NCBI RefSeq assembly: GCF_036688685.1
Contig: NZ_JAQQPS010000012.1
Location: forward strand, 129,215-193,214
Length of the DNA stretch: 64,000 bases
From: JALYUM01 sp036688685
Lineage (GTDB): Bacteria > Pseudomonadota > Gammaproteobacteria > Burkholderiales > Burkholderiaceae_D
Reading direction: 5' to 3'
In this document: piece by piece, positions 8,559 through 17,977 of the stretch
How the letters are laid out: each line of letters starts with the position of its first letter
Position numbering within the stretch: position 1 is the first letter of the stretch
The notes under the pieces: model-generated
Databases searched by the model: none
The model's input: only the letters and a program-made list of their open reading frames with translations
Told to the model about the DNA's origin: nothing
Position numbers and translations under genes: made by a program

Positions 8559-9533
8559 TCACCCGCCCGTCTGCGACATGAAACGGATGATCTTGTCGGG
8601 CTGACGGGTAAAGTCGTGCTGCTCGGGCTTGCGTTCGATGGCCACGCGGATCGCCTGTTCCAGGTCGGCGTCGCTGGCGCCCGCGCGCAGCAACGGGCGC
8701 AGTTCGTATTTTTCTTCCTGACCCAGGCACATGTAGAGCGTGCCATCCACGGCCAGGCGCACGCGGTTGCAGCTGGCGCAAAAATGCTGCGACATGGGGG
8801 TGATGAAGCCGATGCTGGTGTGGCCGTCGGGCGTGGACAGGTAGCGCGCAGGACCGCCACCCAGTGTGGCAGTTTGCGGCTGCAGGCCGAATTTGACGCG
8901 CAGTCGGTCGTATTCGCCATGCAGCGGCAAATAGGCGCTGTCCTGCCCGGTGGAGCCCATCGGCATCACCTCGATCAAACGCAGTATGAAGTGCTGCTCG
9001 ATGCAAAAAGCTGCCATGGCGTCGATTTCGTGGTCGTTCACGCCGCGCATGGCCACCATATTGATTTTGATGGGATCGAAGCCCGCCGCCTTCCCTGCCG
9101 CCAGCCCTTGCAGGATCGATGGCAGGCTGTCGCGGCCGGTGATGCGGGCCATGCCAGCGTGGTCGAGCGAGTCGAGGCTGACGTTGATGCGCGCCACACC
9201 GGCTGCCTTGAGGGCCGTTGCGTGGCGCGCCAGCATGGTGGCGTTCGTCGAGATCGACAAGTCTTCCAGGCCCGGCAAGGCGGCCAGGCGCCCTGCCAGT
9301 TGCGGCAGGTGGCGCCGGGTCAGCGGCTCGCCGCCGGTCAGGCGCACGCGCCGCGTTCCCAGGCGCGCAAACGCGGCCACGACCCGCTCGATTTCGTCGA
9401 ACGTGAGCCAGTCGGCAGGTTCTTCGAAGCCTTTGAATTCGGGCGGCATGCAGTAGGTGCAGCGCAAATCACAACGGTCGGTAACCGATACCCGCAAGTA
9501 GTCGAAGGACCGACCAAACCGGTCGCGTAACAT
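8559..9533 (-). CDS. moaA: GTP 3',8-cyclase MoaA (molybdenum cofactor biosynthesis)
   Basis: Radical SAM enzyme that turns GTP into 3',8-cyclo-GTP, the first step of molybdopterin synthesis, needed for the NarG cofactor. The N-terminal cluster motif is CDLRCTYC, the SAM-binding GGEP is present, and a C-terminal FCASCNRVRL with a later Cys binds the second [4Fe-4S] cluster. The protein ends in TGG, the double-Gly tail required for activity. The start at 9533 has AGGAG 5 bases upstream; the frame is open to 9599 without better support. A dedicated moaA beside nar genes is common in Burkholderiales. Confidence 0.95.
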   Translation of the reverse strand: MLRDRFGRSFDYLRVSVTDRCDLRCTYCMPPEFKGFEEPADWLTFDEIERVVAAFARLGTRRVRLTGGEPLTRRHLPQLAGRLAALPGLEDLSISTNATMLARHATALKAAGVARINVSLDSLDHAGMARITGRDSLPSILQGLAAGKAAGFDPIKINMVAMRGVNDHEIDAMAAFCIEQHFILRLIEVMPMGSTGQDSAYLPLHGEYDRLRVKFGLQPQTATLGGGPARYLSTPDGHTSIGFITPMSQHFCASCNRVRLAVDGTLYMCLGQEEKYELRPLLRAGASDADLEQAIRVAIERKPEQHDFTRQPDKIIRFMSQTGG

Positions 9534-9589
9534 CGCGCTCTCCTGGTGGCATGGGGGAAGTTGATTGTAGCGATGCCCGGCGCGCGTGG

Positions 9590-9618
9590 CACTAGGCATG
9601 ACGACTTAGTCACTTTGG
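9590..9618 (-). promoter_or_regulatory. CTAG/ACTA regulatory motif upstream of moaA
   Basis: Read on the minus strand, CCAAAGTGACTA (9618-9607) is followed by a CCTAGTGC half. The same CCAAAGTGACTA occurs upstream of narK1, and CCAAAGGGACTA occurs upstream of narG. The site is about 60-85 bp before the moaA start, in a plausible activator position. The bound protein is unknown; NarL or the Dnr-type regulator are candidates by context only. Confidence 0.35.
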
Positions 9619-9753
9619 GCAAATGGACAGGCATCGCGCGGCATCACTGCCCGGACAACAACCCGGCGATCCGTTTTTCGAGGCTGCCAGCGCGGTAAGG
9701 CGTGGCATCTGCTCAACACTGCTGCACGAACGACCAGCGCCACCCCGCCGGCG

Positions 9754-10500
9754 CTACTGCACCAGCGGCGTAGCGGCGCCTTCCAGCTCGACGCCCTCGA
9801 TACCGGCGCGCCCCACCAGGATGTGCAGGTACTGGTGCAAAGCGCGCTGCCACGACTGGCGCCGCAGCGCGTCGGCCACCTGCATGTGCACCGCGTCGAA
9901 CGGCACCTGCTTGCCCTCCACCGTGCGCTCGGCCTGCACGATGTGCAGGCCGAAGCGGGTTTCCAGCAGGCGGCCCGACAACTCCCCCGGCTGCAAACGG
10001 AACAGCAGGTCTTCGAACTCGGGCACGCACTGGCCCCGGGCCAGCTGGCCCAGGCTGCCGCCGACTGCCCCGGACGGGCAGTTCGAATACTCGCGCGCCA
10101 GCGCGTCGAAGCGCTCGGGACGCACGCGCAGTTCGTCGAGGATCAGCTCGGCCGTGTCGCGCAACAATTCCAAAGGCGCCGATGCCGTCACCTGGAACAG
10201 GATGTGGCGCGCCTCAACCATGGCGCCGCTGGAAAAGCGCGCCAGCTGGCTTTGGTAATAGCGCAGGCAGGCGGCCGCATCCGGTTCCGGAACCAGCACT
10301 TCCTGCGCGAACAACGCTTCGATGCGCACGTCCTCATCAGGCTGCTCGAAGCCCAGCCGCGCCGCTTCCTGCAACAACACCTGGCGCAGCACCAGTTCGT
10401 GCACGGCCTGCTTGAGCGGATTGGCCGCGCCCTGGTGGTGCGGCAATTCGCGTTCGATGGTGGCGTCGCTCAGTTCGACGCCGTTGACAGCAATGCTCAT
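9754..10500 (-). CDS. PpiC/NifM-type (parvulin) peptidyl-prolyl isomerase of the nar operon
   Basis: A 248-residue parvulin-family isomerase. An N-terminal SurA-like helical part is followed by a rotamase domain (about 130-220) containing EARHILFQVT, YSNCPSGAVGGSLGQ and ETRFGLHIVQ. There is no signal peptide, so it acts in the cytoplasm. AGGAGA precedes the ATG. It follows narI by 18 bp, as in many beta- and gammaproteobacterial nar operons, where it is thought to help fold or mature the nitrate reductase; that role is inferred from position. Confidence 0.85.
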   Translation of the reverse strand: MSIAVNGVELSDATIERELPHHQGAANPLKQAVHELVLRQVLLQEAARLGFEQPDEDVRIEALFAQEVLVPEPDAAACLRYYQSQLARFSSGAMVEARHILFQVTASAPLELLRDTAELILDELRVRPERFDALAREYSNCPSGAVGGSLGQLARGQCVPEFEDLLFRLQPGELSGRLLETRFGLHIVQAERTVEGKQVPFDAVHMQVADALRRQSWQRALHQYLHILVGRAGIEGVELEGAATPLVQ

Positions 10501-10518
10501 GGTGTTCTCCTGATCTGA

Positions 10519-11202
10519 TTAACGCGCGCGCACGAGTTGCCATGCGCGGCCCAGGTAGCCGAGGGCGCCGAAGCCGCTCCACACGTGCACCAGGCGGGTG
10601 AACGGGAAGATGACGAACAGCGACATGCCCATGAACAGGTGCAGCTTGAACACCAGCGGCGCGTCGATGACGAACCCGGCAGCGTCGCCGCGGAACGTCA
10701 GCACGTGCTGGGCCCAGGTCATCAGCAGCACCATCATGTGGCCGTCCATGTGCGACGCCGATGCGAAGATCGACGACAGGCCCAGCAGCAGCGTGGCCAG
10801 GATCCAGAACAGCACGACCTTGTCCTTGAAGGTGGTGACTTTCATCAGGCGGTCGCTCGAGAAGCGGCGTGCCAGCAGCAGCACCAGGCCGACCAGCGTC
10901 AGCAGGCCCATGAAGCCGCCGGCCACCATCGCGACCATCTGCTTGGTGCCGTGTTCGACGCCGAGGAAGTCCCACACCGCAACTGGCGTCAGCAGGCCCA
11001 CCACATGGCCGCCGAACAGGCCGAGAATGCCGATGTGGAACAGCGGGCTGGCCAGGCGCAGCATGCCCGTGTGCAGGGTCTGGCTCGATTCGGATTTCCA
11101 CGTGTATTGCTCACGGTCGAAACGGATCAGGCTGCCCAGCAGGAACACGGCCAGCGCGATGTAGGGATAGATTCCAAACAGGAATTGATTCAGATAGTTC
11201 AT
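10519..11202 (-). CDS. narI: Respiratory nitrate reductase gamma subunit (cytochrome b)
   Basis: A 227-residue integral membrane diheme cytochrome b with five predicted helices. It passes quinol electrons to NarH. Conserved heme-ligand histidines are visible in SPLFHIGILGLFGGHVVGL and in the C-terminal KLHLFMGMSLFVIFPFTRLVH region. AAGGAG precedes the start. It lies 10 bp after narJ in the nar operon. Confidence 0.95.
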   Translation of the reverse strand: MNYLNQFLFGIYPYIALAVFLLGSLIRFDREQYTWKSESSQTLHTGMLRLASPLFHIGILGLFGGHVVGLLTPVAVWDFLGVEHGTKQMVAMVAGGFMGLLTLVGLVLLLARRFSSDRLMKVTTFKDKVVLFWILATLLLGLSSIFASASHMDGHMMVLLMTWAQHVLTFRGDAAGFVIDAPLVFKLHLFMGMSLFVIFPFTRLVHVWSGFGALGYLGRAWQLVRAR

Positions 11203-11212
11203 GTCAGCTCCT

Positions 11213-11875
11213 TCAAGTGCGCTGCGCGGCAGCGGCCTTGGGATAGAAATTGATCGGTTGCGTGATCGACCGCGCGCCCGCCATGGTTTTGAGCAACGGC
11301 TCGACGCCGTCGGCGCCGGGGCCGAAGGTTTCCAGCGCCTCGTCCATGTCGCGCACCGGCGGCTCGGACAACACCTCTGCCACCACCGGGCTCATCGTTT
11401 CAAGCAGGGCGAACACGCAGGCGTACGGGCTGCCATTGGCCGCCAGCTTGCGGCCGATGTGCGCCAGCACGTGGATCGCGTCGCCCAGCAGGCGCCGCGC
11501 TTCTTGCTCGTCCTGCTGGCCGATGAATTCGAGGAACAGCGGCACGAAGTCGGGCAAATCATTGCCGACCATTTGCAAACCGTGCCGGCTGTATTCGGCC
11601 AGCAGGTCGACCATGGCCTGGCCGCGGTCGCGCGATTCGCCGTGGATGTGCTCGAACAGGTGCAGCGAGTGCGATGGATTGCGGTCGAACGTCATCACAT
11701 ACTGCTGCTGCAGGTCGATCAACGGCGTGGTGGCCAGATGCACGAACAGTGCGCCCAGTTGCGTCAGCGCGCCCTCGTGTGTGGTGAGGCAGGTCCCGAG
11801 TTCCGGCAGGGCTTCCACCAGGTCCTGCTCGGGATACTGCAGCAGGGCCGATAATACTTGATAGGTTTTCATCAT
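11213..11875 (-). CDS. narJ: Nitrate reductase assembly chaperone NarJ
   Basis: A 220-residue TorD/NarJ-family chaperone, needed to insert the molybdenum cofactor into NarG and to couple NarGH to the membrane. The typical region YVMTFDRNPSHSLHLFEHIH and a downstream DHLPxF-like segment (NDLPDFVPLFLEF) are present. Two ATGs in a row (11875 and 11872) follow AAGGA. It starts 19 bp after narH. Confidence 0.95.
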   Translation of the reverse strand: MMKTYQVLSALLQYPEQDLVEALPELGTCLTTHEGALTQLGALFVHLATTPLIDLQQQYVMTFDRNPSHSLHLFEHIHGESRDRGQAMVDLLAEYSRHGLQMVGNDLPDFVPLFLEFIGQQDEQEARRLLGDAIHVLAHIGRKLAANGSPYACVFALLETMSPVVAEVLSEPPVRDMDEALETFGPGADGVEPLLKTMAGARSITQPINFYPKAAAAQRT

Positions 11876-11894
11876 TTATCCTTAGTGGCGACGC

Positions 11895-13451
11895 TCAGGC
11901 ATCGTGGTTGTCCGGCTTCTTGCGCGACTTCGGCATGGCCATGAAAATCGCCGAACCCTGCTTCTTCTTGCCGAACAAACTCGGCTCGCTGACGCCGTCC
12001 GAACAGCCGTTGCCGAAACTGAAACCACAACTGCCCTTCTCGTTGAAACTGTCTTCCGCCATTTCCTTGTGGCTGCTCGGAATAACGAAACGGTCTTCGT
12101 AATTCGCAATCGCCATGATGTGGTACATGTCTTCGACAGTGGCCTGGTCCAGGCCCACTTGCTCCAGCACTTCCAGGTTGACAACCTTCTCGACACTCTT
12201 GCTGCGCATGTAGGCACGCATGGCCAGCATCCGGTCGAGCGCCTTGATGATTGGCGGCTGGTCGCCGGCGGTGAGCAGGTTGGCCAGGTACTGCACGGGA
12301 ATCCTCAGGCTCTGCGTGTCGGGCAGGATGCCGTTGCGGCCCATGCGGCCCGATTCGGCAGCGGCCTGGATCGGCGACAGCGGCGGGATGTACCAGACCA
12401 TTGGCAAGGTGCGGTATTCCGGATGCAGCGGGAACGCCACTTTCCATTGCACGGCCATCTTGTAGACCGGCGAGCGCCTGGCCGATTCCAGCCAGCTGTC
12501 GGGAATGCCTTGCAGGCGCGCTTCGGCAATGATGGCCGGATCGTGCGGGTCGAGGAACAGGCCCAGCTGCGACGGATACAGGTCGCGCGGGTCAGCCACC
12601 GATGCGGCCGCTTCGATCTTGTCGGCGTCGTACAGCAGCACGCCCAGGTAACGGATGCGGCCGACACAGGTTTCCGAACACACCGTCGGCTGGCCCGCTT
12701 CGATGCGCGGATAGCAGAAGGTGCATTTCTCGGCCTTGCCGGACGACCAGTTGTAATAAATCTTCTTGTACGGGCAACCGGAGATGCACATGCGCCAGCC
12801 GCGGCACTTGTCCTGGTCGATCAGCACGATGCCGTCGTCTTCGCGCTTGTAGACCGAGCCGGATGGGCACGACGCCACGCAGGTCGGGTTCAGGCAATGC
12901 TCGCACAGGCGCGGCAAATACATCATGAAGGTGTTTTCGAACGTGCCGTACATCTCCTTCTGCATGTTGTCGAACAGCTTGTCCTGGCTGCGCTTGGCGA
13001 ACTCGCCGCCCAGGTCGTCTTCCCAGTTCGGGCCCCATTCGATCTTTTCCATCTTCTTGCCGGTCAACACCGAGATCGGCCGCGCCGTCGGCGGCGTTTC
13101 CGACAGCGGCGCGTTCTGCAGGCGCTCGTAGTCGTAGGTGAACGGCTCGTAGTATTCGTCGATCTGCGGCAGGTTCGGGTTGGCGAAGATGTTCGCCAGA
13201 ATTTTCAGCCGGCTGCCCTGGCGTGGCTCGAGCTTGCCGGCCGCGGTGCGGGTCCAGCCGCCCTTCCATTTATCCTGGTTTTCCCACTGCTTCGGATAAC
13301 CGATGCCGGGCTTGGTTTCGACGTTGTTGAACCAGGCGTACTCGACGCCGTCGCGGCTGGTCCAGACGTTCTTGCAAGTGACCGAACAAGTGTGGCAGCC
13401 GATGCACTTGTCCAGGTTCAGGACCATCCCGATTTGCGCTCTGATTTTCAT
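11895..13451 (-). CDS. narH: Respiratory nitrate reductase beta subunit
   Basis: A 518-residue electron-transfer subunit with one [3Fe-4S] and three [4Fe-4S] clusters. Cys clusters are visible in CIGCHTCSVTCKN near the N-terminus, CEHCLNPTCVASCPSG in the centre, CRGWRMCISGCPYKK (the Trp that marks the 3Fe cluster site) and CTFCYPRIEAG. Its ATG overlaps the narG stop (ATGA), indicating translational coupling. A cytoplasmic-face subunit between NarG and NarI. Confidence 0.97.
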   Translation of the reverse strand: MKIRAQIGMVLNLDKCIGCHTCSVTCKNVWTSRDGVEYAWFNNVETKPGIGYPKQWENQDKWKGGWTRTAAGKLEPRQGSRLKILANIFANPNLPQIDEYYEPFTYDYERLQNAPLSETPPTARPISVLTGKKMEKIEWGPNWEDDLGGEFAKRSQDKLFDNMQKEMYGTFENTFMMYLPRLCEHCLNPTCVASCPSGSVYKREDDGIVLIDQDKCRGWRMCISGCPYKKIYYNWSSGKAEKCTFCYPRIEAGQPTVCSETCVGRIRYLGVLLYDADKIEAAASVADPRDLYPSQLGLFLDPHDPAIIAEARLQGIPDSWLESARRSPVYKMAVQWKVAFPLHPEYRTLPMVWYIPPLSPIQAAAESGRMGRNGILPDTQSLRIPVQYLANLLTAGDQPPIIKALDRMLAMRAYMRSKSVEKVVNLEVLEQVGLDQATVEDMYHIMAIANYEDRFVIPSSHKEMAEDSFNEKGSCGFSFGNGCSDGVSEPSLFGKKKQGSAIFMAMPKSRKKPDNHDA

Positions 13452-16400
13452 TCTTTGCTCCTTGATGGTGGCAGGCCCGCCAGCGGGTCCAACGGGCCTT
13501 CCAGCCAGTCGACTTTGTTCATCTTGCGTACCAGGACAAATTCATCCCGGTTCGAGCCGACCGTGCCGTAATAGTTGAAGCCGTACGACAGCTGGGCATA
13601 GCCGCCAATCATGTGGGTCGGCTTGGTCACGGTCCGGGTCACCGAATTGTGAATACCGCCGCGTTTGCCCGAGATCTCCGCGCCAGGGACATTGATGATC
13701 TTTTCCTGGGCGTGGTACATCATCGTCATGCCTTCGGGTACGCGCTGACTGACCACGGCACGGGCCGTCAGGGTGCCGTTCACGTTGAACACCTCGAGCC
13801 AGTCGTTGTCGACGATGCCGGCAGCCTTGGCGTCGACCTCCGACAACCACACGTGCGGTCCGCCACGCGACAGCGTGAGCATGCGCAGGTTGTCCGAGTA
13901 GGTCGAGTGGATGCCCCACTTCTGGTGCGGCGTGATGAAGTTCAGCGCGATCTCCATGTTGCCGTTCGGCTTGGCGCCCAGCATGGCCGCGGTCGTTTTC
14001 GTGTCGATGGCCGGCTTGTAGACGCACAGGCCCTCGCCAAAGTCACGCATCCAGCGGTGATCCTGGTAGAACTGCTGGCGGCCGGTCAGGGTGCGCCATG
14101 GGATCATTTCGTGCACGTTGGTGTAGCAGGCGTTGTAGCTGACTTCTTCCGATTCCAGGCCCGACCAGGTCGGTGACGAAATGATCTTGCGCGGCTGGGC
14201 CTGCACATCGCGGAAGCGGATCGTATCGTGCTCGCGTGGCAGCGCCAGGTGGGTATGGTCGCGCCCCGTCATTGTCGACAGCGCCGCCCAGGCTTTCACC
14301 GCCACGTGGCCATTGGTTTCCGGCGCCAGCGACAGGATCATTTCGCAGGCATCGATCGCCGTGTCGAGGCGCGGCTGCCCTTTCGAGATGCCTTCTTCCA
14401 GCACCACGCGGTTCACGCCGCGCAGGACATCGACTTCGTGGCCGGTTTGCCACGCAATGCCCTTGCCACCGTTGCCGACCGATTCGAGCAGCGGGCCGAC
14501 CGACGTGAATTTCTTGTAGATCTGGGTGTAGTCGCGCTCGACCACCGTCATGCTCGGCATGGTCTTGCCGGGAATCGGCTCGCACTCGCCGGCGCGCCAG
14601 TCTTTCGGGTCGAACGGCTGGCCCAGTTCACCCGGGGTGTCGTGCAGCAGAGGCGTGAGCACCAGGTCTTGCTGGGTGCCCAGCAGCTGGCCGCCGATCT
14701 CAGTGAATTTCTCGGCGATGCCCTTGTAAATATCCCAGTCGGAACGCGACTGCCACAATGGCTGCACCGCTTCGGACAAGGGGTGGATGAATGGGTGCAT
14801 GTCGGACGTGTTCAGGTCGTCCTTCTCGTACCAGGTGGCGGTTGGCAGCACGATGTCGCCATACAGGCAGGTGGTGGACATGCGGAAGTCCAGCACCACC
14901 AGCAAATCGAGCTTGCCTTCAGCGGCGGGACGGATTTTGACGTCGCGCGGCTTGATGCAATCGTCTTCGTTGCTCATCAAGGCATTCTGGGTGCCGAGCA
15001 GGTATTTCAGGAAGTATTCGTGGCCCTTGCCGGAGCTGCCCAGGATATTCGAGCGCCAGACGAACATATTGCGCGGGAAGTTGGCCGGGTTGTCCGGGTC
15101 GTCGCAGGAAAATTCGAGCTTGCCGGCCTTGATCTGTTGGAGTGCATAGTCGGCGGGCAGCATGCCGGCGGCGATGGCATCGCGTGCCACATCCAGCGGA
15201 TTGGTCTGCAACTGCGGCGCCGACGGCAGCCAGCCCATGCGTTCAGCCTTGGCGTTGTAGTCGAGCAGGCTCATCGGTGCGACGTCAGCGCCGGCCAGCG
15301 GCGACGAAATCTCTTCCGTGTGCAGCTTTTCATGGCGCCACTGGCTGGTGTGGGCGTAGAAGAACGAGGTGCCGTTCATCTGGCGCATCGGGCGGTTCCA
15401 GTCGAGCGCAAAGGCGAGCGGGGTCCAGCCGGTTTGCGGACGCAGTTTTTCCTGGCCGACGTAATGGGCCCAGCCGCCGCCGGACTGGCCGACGCAACCG
15501 CACATCATGAGCATGTTGATGATGCCGCGGTACGTCATGTCCATGTGGTACCAGTGGTTCAGCGCGGCACCGACGATGACCATGCTCTTGCCCTCGGTCT
15601 GGTCGGCGTTCTGGGCGAACTGACGGGCCACGGTAATCACATCGGCCGCTTTCACGCCGGTGTGCTTGAACTGCCATGCCGGCGTGTACGGAACGTCGTC
15701 GTCGTAGCTGGTGGCGACGTTGCCGCCACCCAGGCCCCGGTCGATGCCGTAGTTGGCCATGGTCAGGTCGAACACGGTGGCGACCAGCACGCTGCTGCCG
15801 TCGGCCAGCGTCACGCGCCTGGCCGGTACGTTACGCAGCAGCATGTCGCTGGCGTCATGGCCGCCGAAGTATGGGAAGCCGACCGCGACGATGTCGTCAT
15901 GGGCGCCGATGAGTGACAGTTGGGGATCGACCGGGCGGTTGTTGCCGCCTTCCTTCATTTCGAGGTTCCACTTGCCGGTCTCGCCCCAGCGGAAGCCGAT
16001 GGAGCCGGCCGGCGCCACGATGTCGCCGCTGGTTTCATCGATGACCAGGGTTTTCCAGTCCGGATTGTTGGTCTCGTCGAGGTTGTTGGCCAGGTGCGAC
16101 GCGCGCAGAAAATACTCGGGCGCCAGGAAGCCGTTCTGCTCCTTGAGCAACACCAGCATCGGGAAATCGGTGAACTGCTTGGCGTAGCCCTTGAAATACT
16201 GCGACTGGCTGGCAGTGTGGAATTCCTTGAGGATGACGTGGCCCATGGCCATGGCCAATGCGGCGTCGGTGCCCTGCTTCGGCGCGAGCCAGATGTCGCC
16301 GAACTTGGCCATTTCGCCGAAGTCGGACGAGACGGCCACGGTTTTGGTGCCCTTGTAGCGCACTTCGGTATAGAAGTGGGCGTCCGGGGTGCGCGTCATT

Positions 16401-17170
16401 GGCACGTTCGAGCCCCATACCATCAGGTAGGTCGAGTTGTACCAGTCGGCCGATTCCGGCACGTCGGTCTGTTCGCCCCACACCTGCGGGCTCGCTGGCG
16501 GCAAGTCGCAGTACCAGTCATAGAAACTGAGGGCGACGCCGCCGATCAGCGACAGGTAGCGCGTGCCGGCGGCGTAGCTGACCATCGACATGGCGGGAAT
16601 CGGCGAGAAGCCGACGATGCGGTCGGGACCGTATTTCTTGATCGTCAGCGCGTTGGCGGCAGCGATGATCTCGTTGCTTTCGTCCCAGGTGGCGCGCACA
16701 AAGCCGCCCAGGCCGCGAATCGCCTTGTACTGGGCGGCGCGCTCCGGGTCCTGGCTGATGTAGTCCCAGGCCGTGACCGGGTCCATGGTTTTCCGTGCTT
16801 CGCGCCACATTTCCATCAGGCGACCGCGCACCATCGGGTACTTGACGCGCTGCGCCGAATACACGTACCAGGAATAGCTGGCGCCGCGCGGACAGCCGCG
16901 CGGTTCGTGGTTGGGCAGGTCGGGACGGGTGCGCGGGTAGTCGGTCTGCTGGGTTTCCCACGTAATCAAACCGTTCTTGACATACACCTTCCAGCTGCAC
17001 GAGCCGGTGCAATTGACGCCGTGCGTCGAGCGCACGATCTTGTCATGCTGCCAGCGCTGGCGATAGGCGTTTTCCCAGGTGCGGTCTTCGTTGACGACGG
17101 CGCCATGGCCGCCGGAAAAAGTCGACGTGGTCTTGTTGAAGAACTTCAGTCGATCCAAAAAGTGACTCAT
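13448..17170 (-). CDS. narG: Respiratory nitrate reductase alpha (molybdenum) subunit
   Basis: The 1240-residue catalytic subunit that reduces nitrate to nitrite with a bis-MGD cofactor. The N-terminal HDKIVRSTHGVNCTGSCSW segment carries the His and Cys residues of the FS0 cluster, and YPRTRPDLPNHEPRGCPRGAS follows. The start at 17170 is preceded by GAGGAGG 5 bases upstream; an upstream in-frame extension to 17227 lacks a ribosome site. No twin-arginine signal peptide is present, as usual for cytoplasm-facing NarG. First gene of narGHJI-ppi. Confidence 0.98.
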   Translation of the reverse strand: MSHFLDRLKFFNKTTSTFSGGHGAVVNEDRTWENAYRQRWQHDKIVRSTHGVNCTGSCSWKVYVKNGLITWETQQTDYPRTRPDLPNHEPRGCPRGASYSWYVYSAQRVKYPMVRGRLMEMWREARKTMDPVTAWDYISQDPERAAQYKAIRGLGGFVRATWDESNEIIAAANALTIKKYGPDRIVGFSPIPAMSMVSYAAGTRYLSLIGGVALSFYDWYCDLPPASPQVWGEQTDVPESADWYNSTYLMVWGSNVPMTRTPDAHFYTEVRYKGTKTVAVSSDFGEMAKFGDIWLAPKQGTDAALAMAMGHVILKEFHTASQSQYFKGYAKQFTDFPMLVLLKEQNGFLAPEYFLRASHLANNLDETNNPDWKTLVIDETSGDIVAPAGSIGFRWGETGKWNLEMKEGGNNRPVDPQLSLIGAHDDIVAVGFPYFGGHDASDMLLRNVPARRVTLADGSSVLVATVFDLTMANYGIDRGLGGGNVATSYDDDVPYTPAWQFKHTGVKAADVITVARQFAQNADQTEGKSMVIVGAALNHWYHMDMTYRGIINMLMMCGCVGQSGGGWAHYVGQEKLRPQTGWTPLAFALDWNRPMRQMNGTSFFYAHTSQWRHEKLHTEEISSPLAGADVAPMSLLDYNAKAERMGWLPSAPQLQTNPLDVARDAIAAGMLPADYALQQIKAGKLEFSCDDPDNPANFPRNMFVWRSNILGSSGKGHEYFLKYLLGTQNALMSNEDDCIKPRDVKIRPAAEGKLDLLVVLDFRMSTTCLYGDIVLPTATWYEKDDLNTSDMHPFIHPLSEAVQPLWQSRSDWDIYKGIAEKFTEIGGQLLGTQQDLVLTPLLHDTPGELGQPFDPKDWRAGECEPIPGKTMPSMTVVERDYTQIYKKFTSVGPLLESVGNGGKGIAWQTGHEVDVLRGVNRVVLEEGISKGQPRLDTAIDACEMILSLAPETNGHVAVKAWAALSTMTGRDHTHLALPREHDTIRFRDVQAQPRKIISSPTWSGLESEEVSYNACYTNVHEMIPWRTLTGRQQFYQDHRWMRDFGEGLCVYKPAIDTKTTAAMLGAKPNGNMEIALNFITPHQKWGIHSTYSDNLRMLTLSRGGPHVWLSEVDAKAAGIVDNDWLEVFNVNGTLTARAVVSQRVPEGMTMMYHAQEKIINVPGAEISGKRGGIHNSVTRTVTKPTHMIGGYAQLSYGFNYYGTVGSNRDEFVLVRKMNKVDWLEGPLDPLAGLPPSRSKE

Positions 17171-17313
17171 GCTGCCTCCTCGCCAGCGCCCGATGCGGCG
17201 CCAGGAAATGAACTCGGTTCCACGCAAGCTGCATGGACCGCCGATTGACAGCAGTCTACGGAGCGCAGGCCTTACGGGGTATCGGCATGAAGTGGGCGCG
17301 GCCGGGCGAGAAG

Positions 17314-17381
17314 GACTAGGGGGTTTAGATCATTGTGACTAGAACTAGTCCTGCGCCGCCAAAGGGACTAGCCGCCTAGTC
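17314..17381. promoter_or_regulatory. CTAG palindromes in the narG upstream region
   Basis: The region between narG and the divergent gene at 17476 (305 bases) holds three GACTAG-centred elements. GACTAGAACTAGTC (17337-17350) is a perfect palindrome with a 2-base spacer. GACTAGCCGCCTAGTC (17366-17381) is a perfect inverted repeat with a 4-base spacer. An imperfect copy lies at 17314-17329. Positions are about 145-210 bp upstream of narG and 95-160 bp upstream of the 17476 gene. CTAG is generally scarce in bacterial DNA, so the cluster suggests regulator binding. No TTGAT-type FNR box was seen here. Confidence 0.5.
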
Positions 17382-17475
17382 ACAGCCACCGATAGGCAGC
17401 AATGGCCCGCCGCGCTATAACAGTCATGGTGCCGTCATGTTGTCGCGCGCGTTGTAGAACCATGGAGAGTCAAGA

Positions 17476-17859
17476 ATGAATATCGACAGTTTCGAAGGGC
17501 TGCTCATTGCCGCTGCGCTGCAGGAGGAGCCGCAACAAGTGTTGCTGGCCTTTGCCGTCGCGGAAGCGGAACCGGGACCGGTGCGCGCCGCGGCACGCCA
17601 GACGCTGGTGCCGGTCATGTGCGTGGCCAAACAGGTAGGCGAACTCGACACGTTCGCCAACCTCAAGGAGGAAGCCGCCAGAATGGGCGCACACTGGGAT
17701 ATGGTGCTGGTCAGCACGCTCGGTGGCAGCGCCGGGCAGCTGCCTGCCAGCGCGCGGGTCGACGCGGCGCTGCAGCAGATGATCGGCCTGATCCAGGCCG
17801 GCGACATGGATCGTTTCGTCGCCTTCGACCGCAGTGGCGACATGTTGCGGCACGCCTGA
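17476..17859 (+). CDS. Conserved hypothetical protein divergent from narG
   Basis: A 127-residue soluble protein with GGAGA before its ATG. No catalytic motif is seen. The text has a beta-alpha pattern (QQVLLAFAVAEAEPG, TLVPVMCVAKQVGEL, HWDMVLVSTLGGSAG) and ends with FDRSGDMLRHA. Similar small proteins in Burkholderiales are, as I recall, sometimes labelled ribonucleotide reductase subunit alpha, which the sequence does not support. It faces the CTAG palindromes shared with narG, so it is probably induced with nitrate respiration. Function unknown. Confidence 0.7.
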   Translation: MNIDSFEGLLIAAALQEEPQQVLLAFAVAEAEPGPVRAAARQTLVPVMCVAKQVGELDTFANLKEEAARMGAHWDMVLVSTLGGSAGQLPASARVDAALQQMIGLIQAGDMDRFVAFDRSGDMLRHA

Positions 17860-17977
17860 TGGCGTGCATGGGCGGATCACCAAAAATATCGGCAAGTGAC
17901 GGTGCGCTGATGCGCACGTTATCGCTGCGTGCCGACTGCCGCTAACGCCCATCAGCGGTCGAACGAGGATTGCGCTC

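Noticed and set aside
11904..13571. Plus-strand frame of 555 codons opposite narH
   Set aside because: Antisense shadow of narH with low-complexity composition; no ribosome site.
17476..17859. Ribonucleotide reductase subunit as product
   Set aside because: The protein has 127 residues and no reductase motif; the label appears to be a propagated error.
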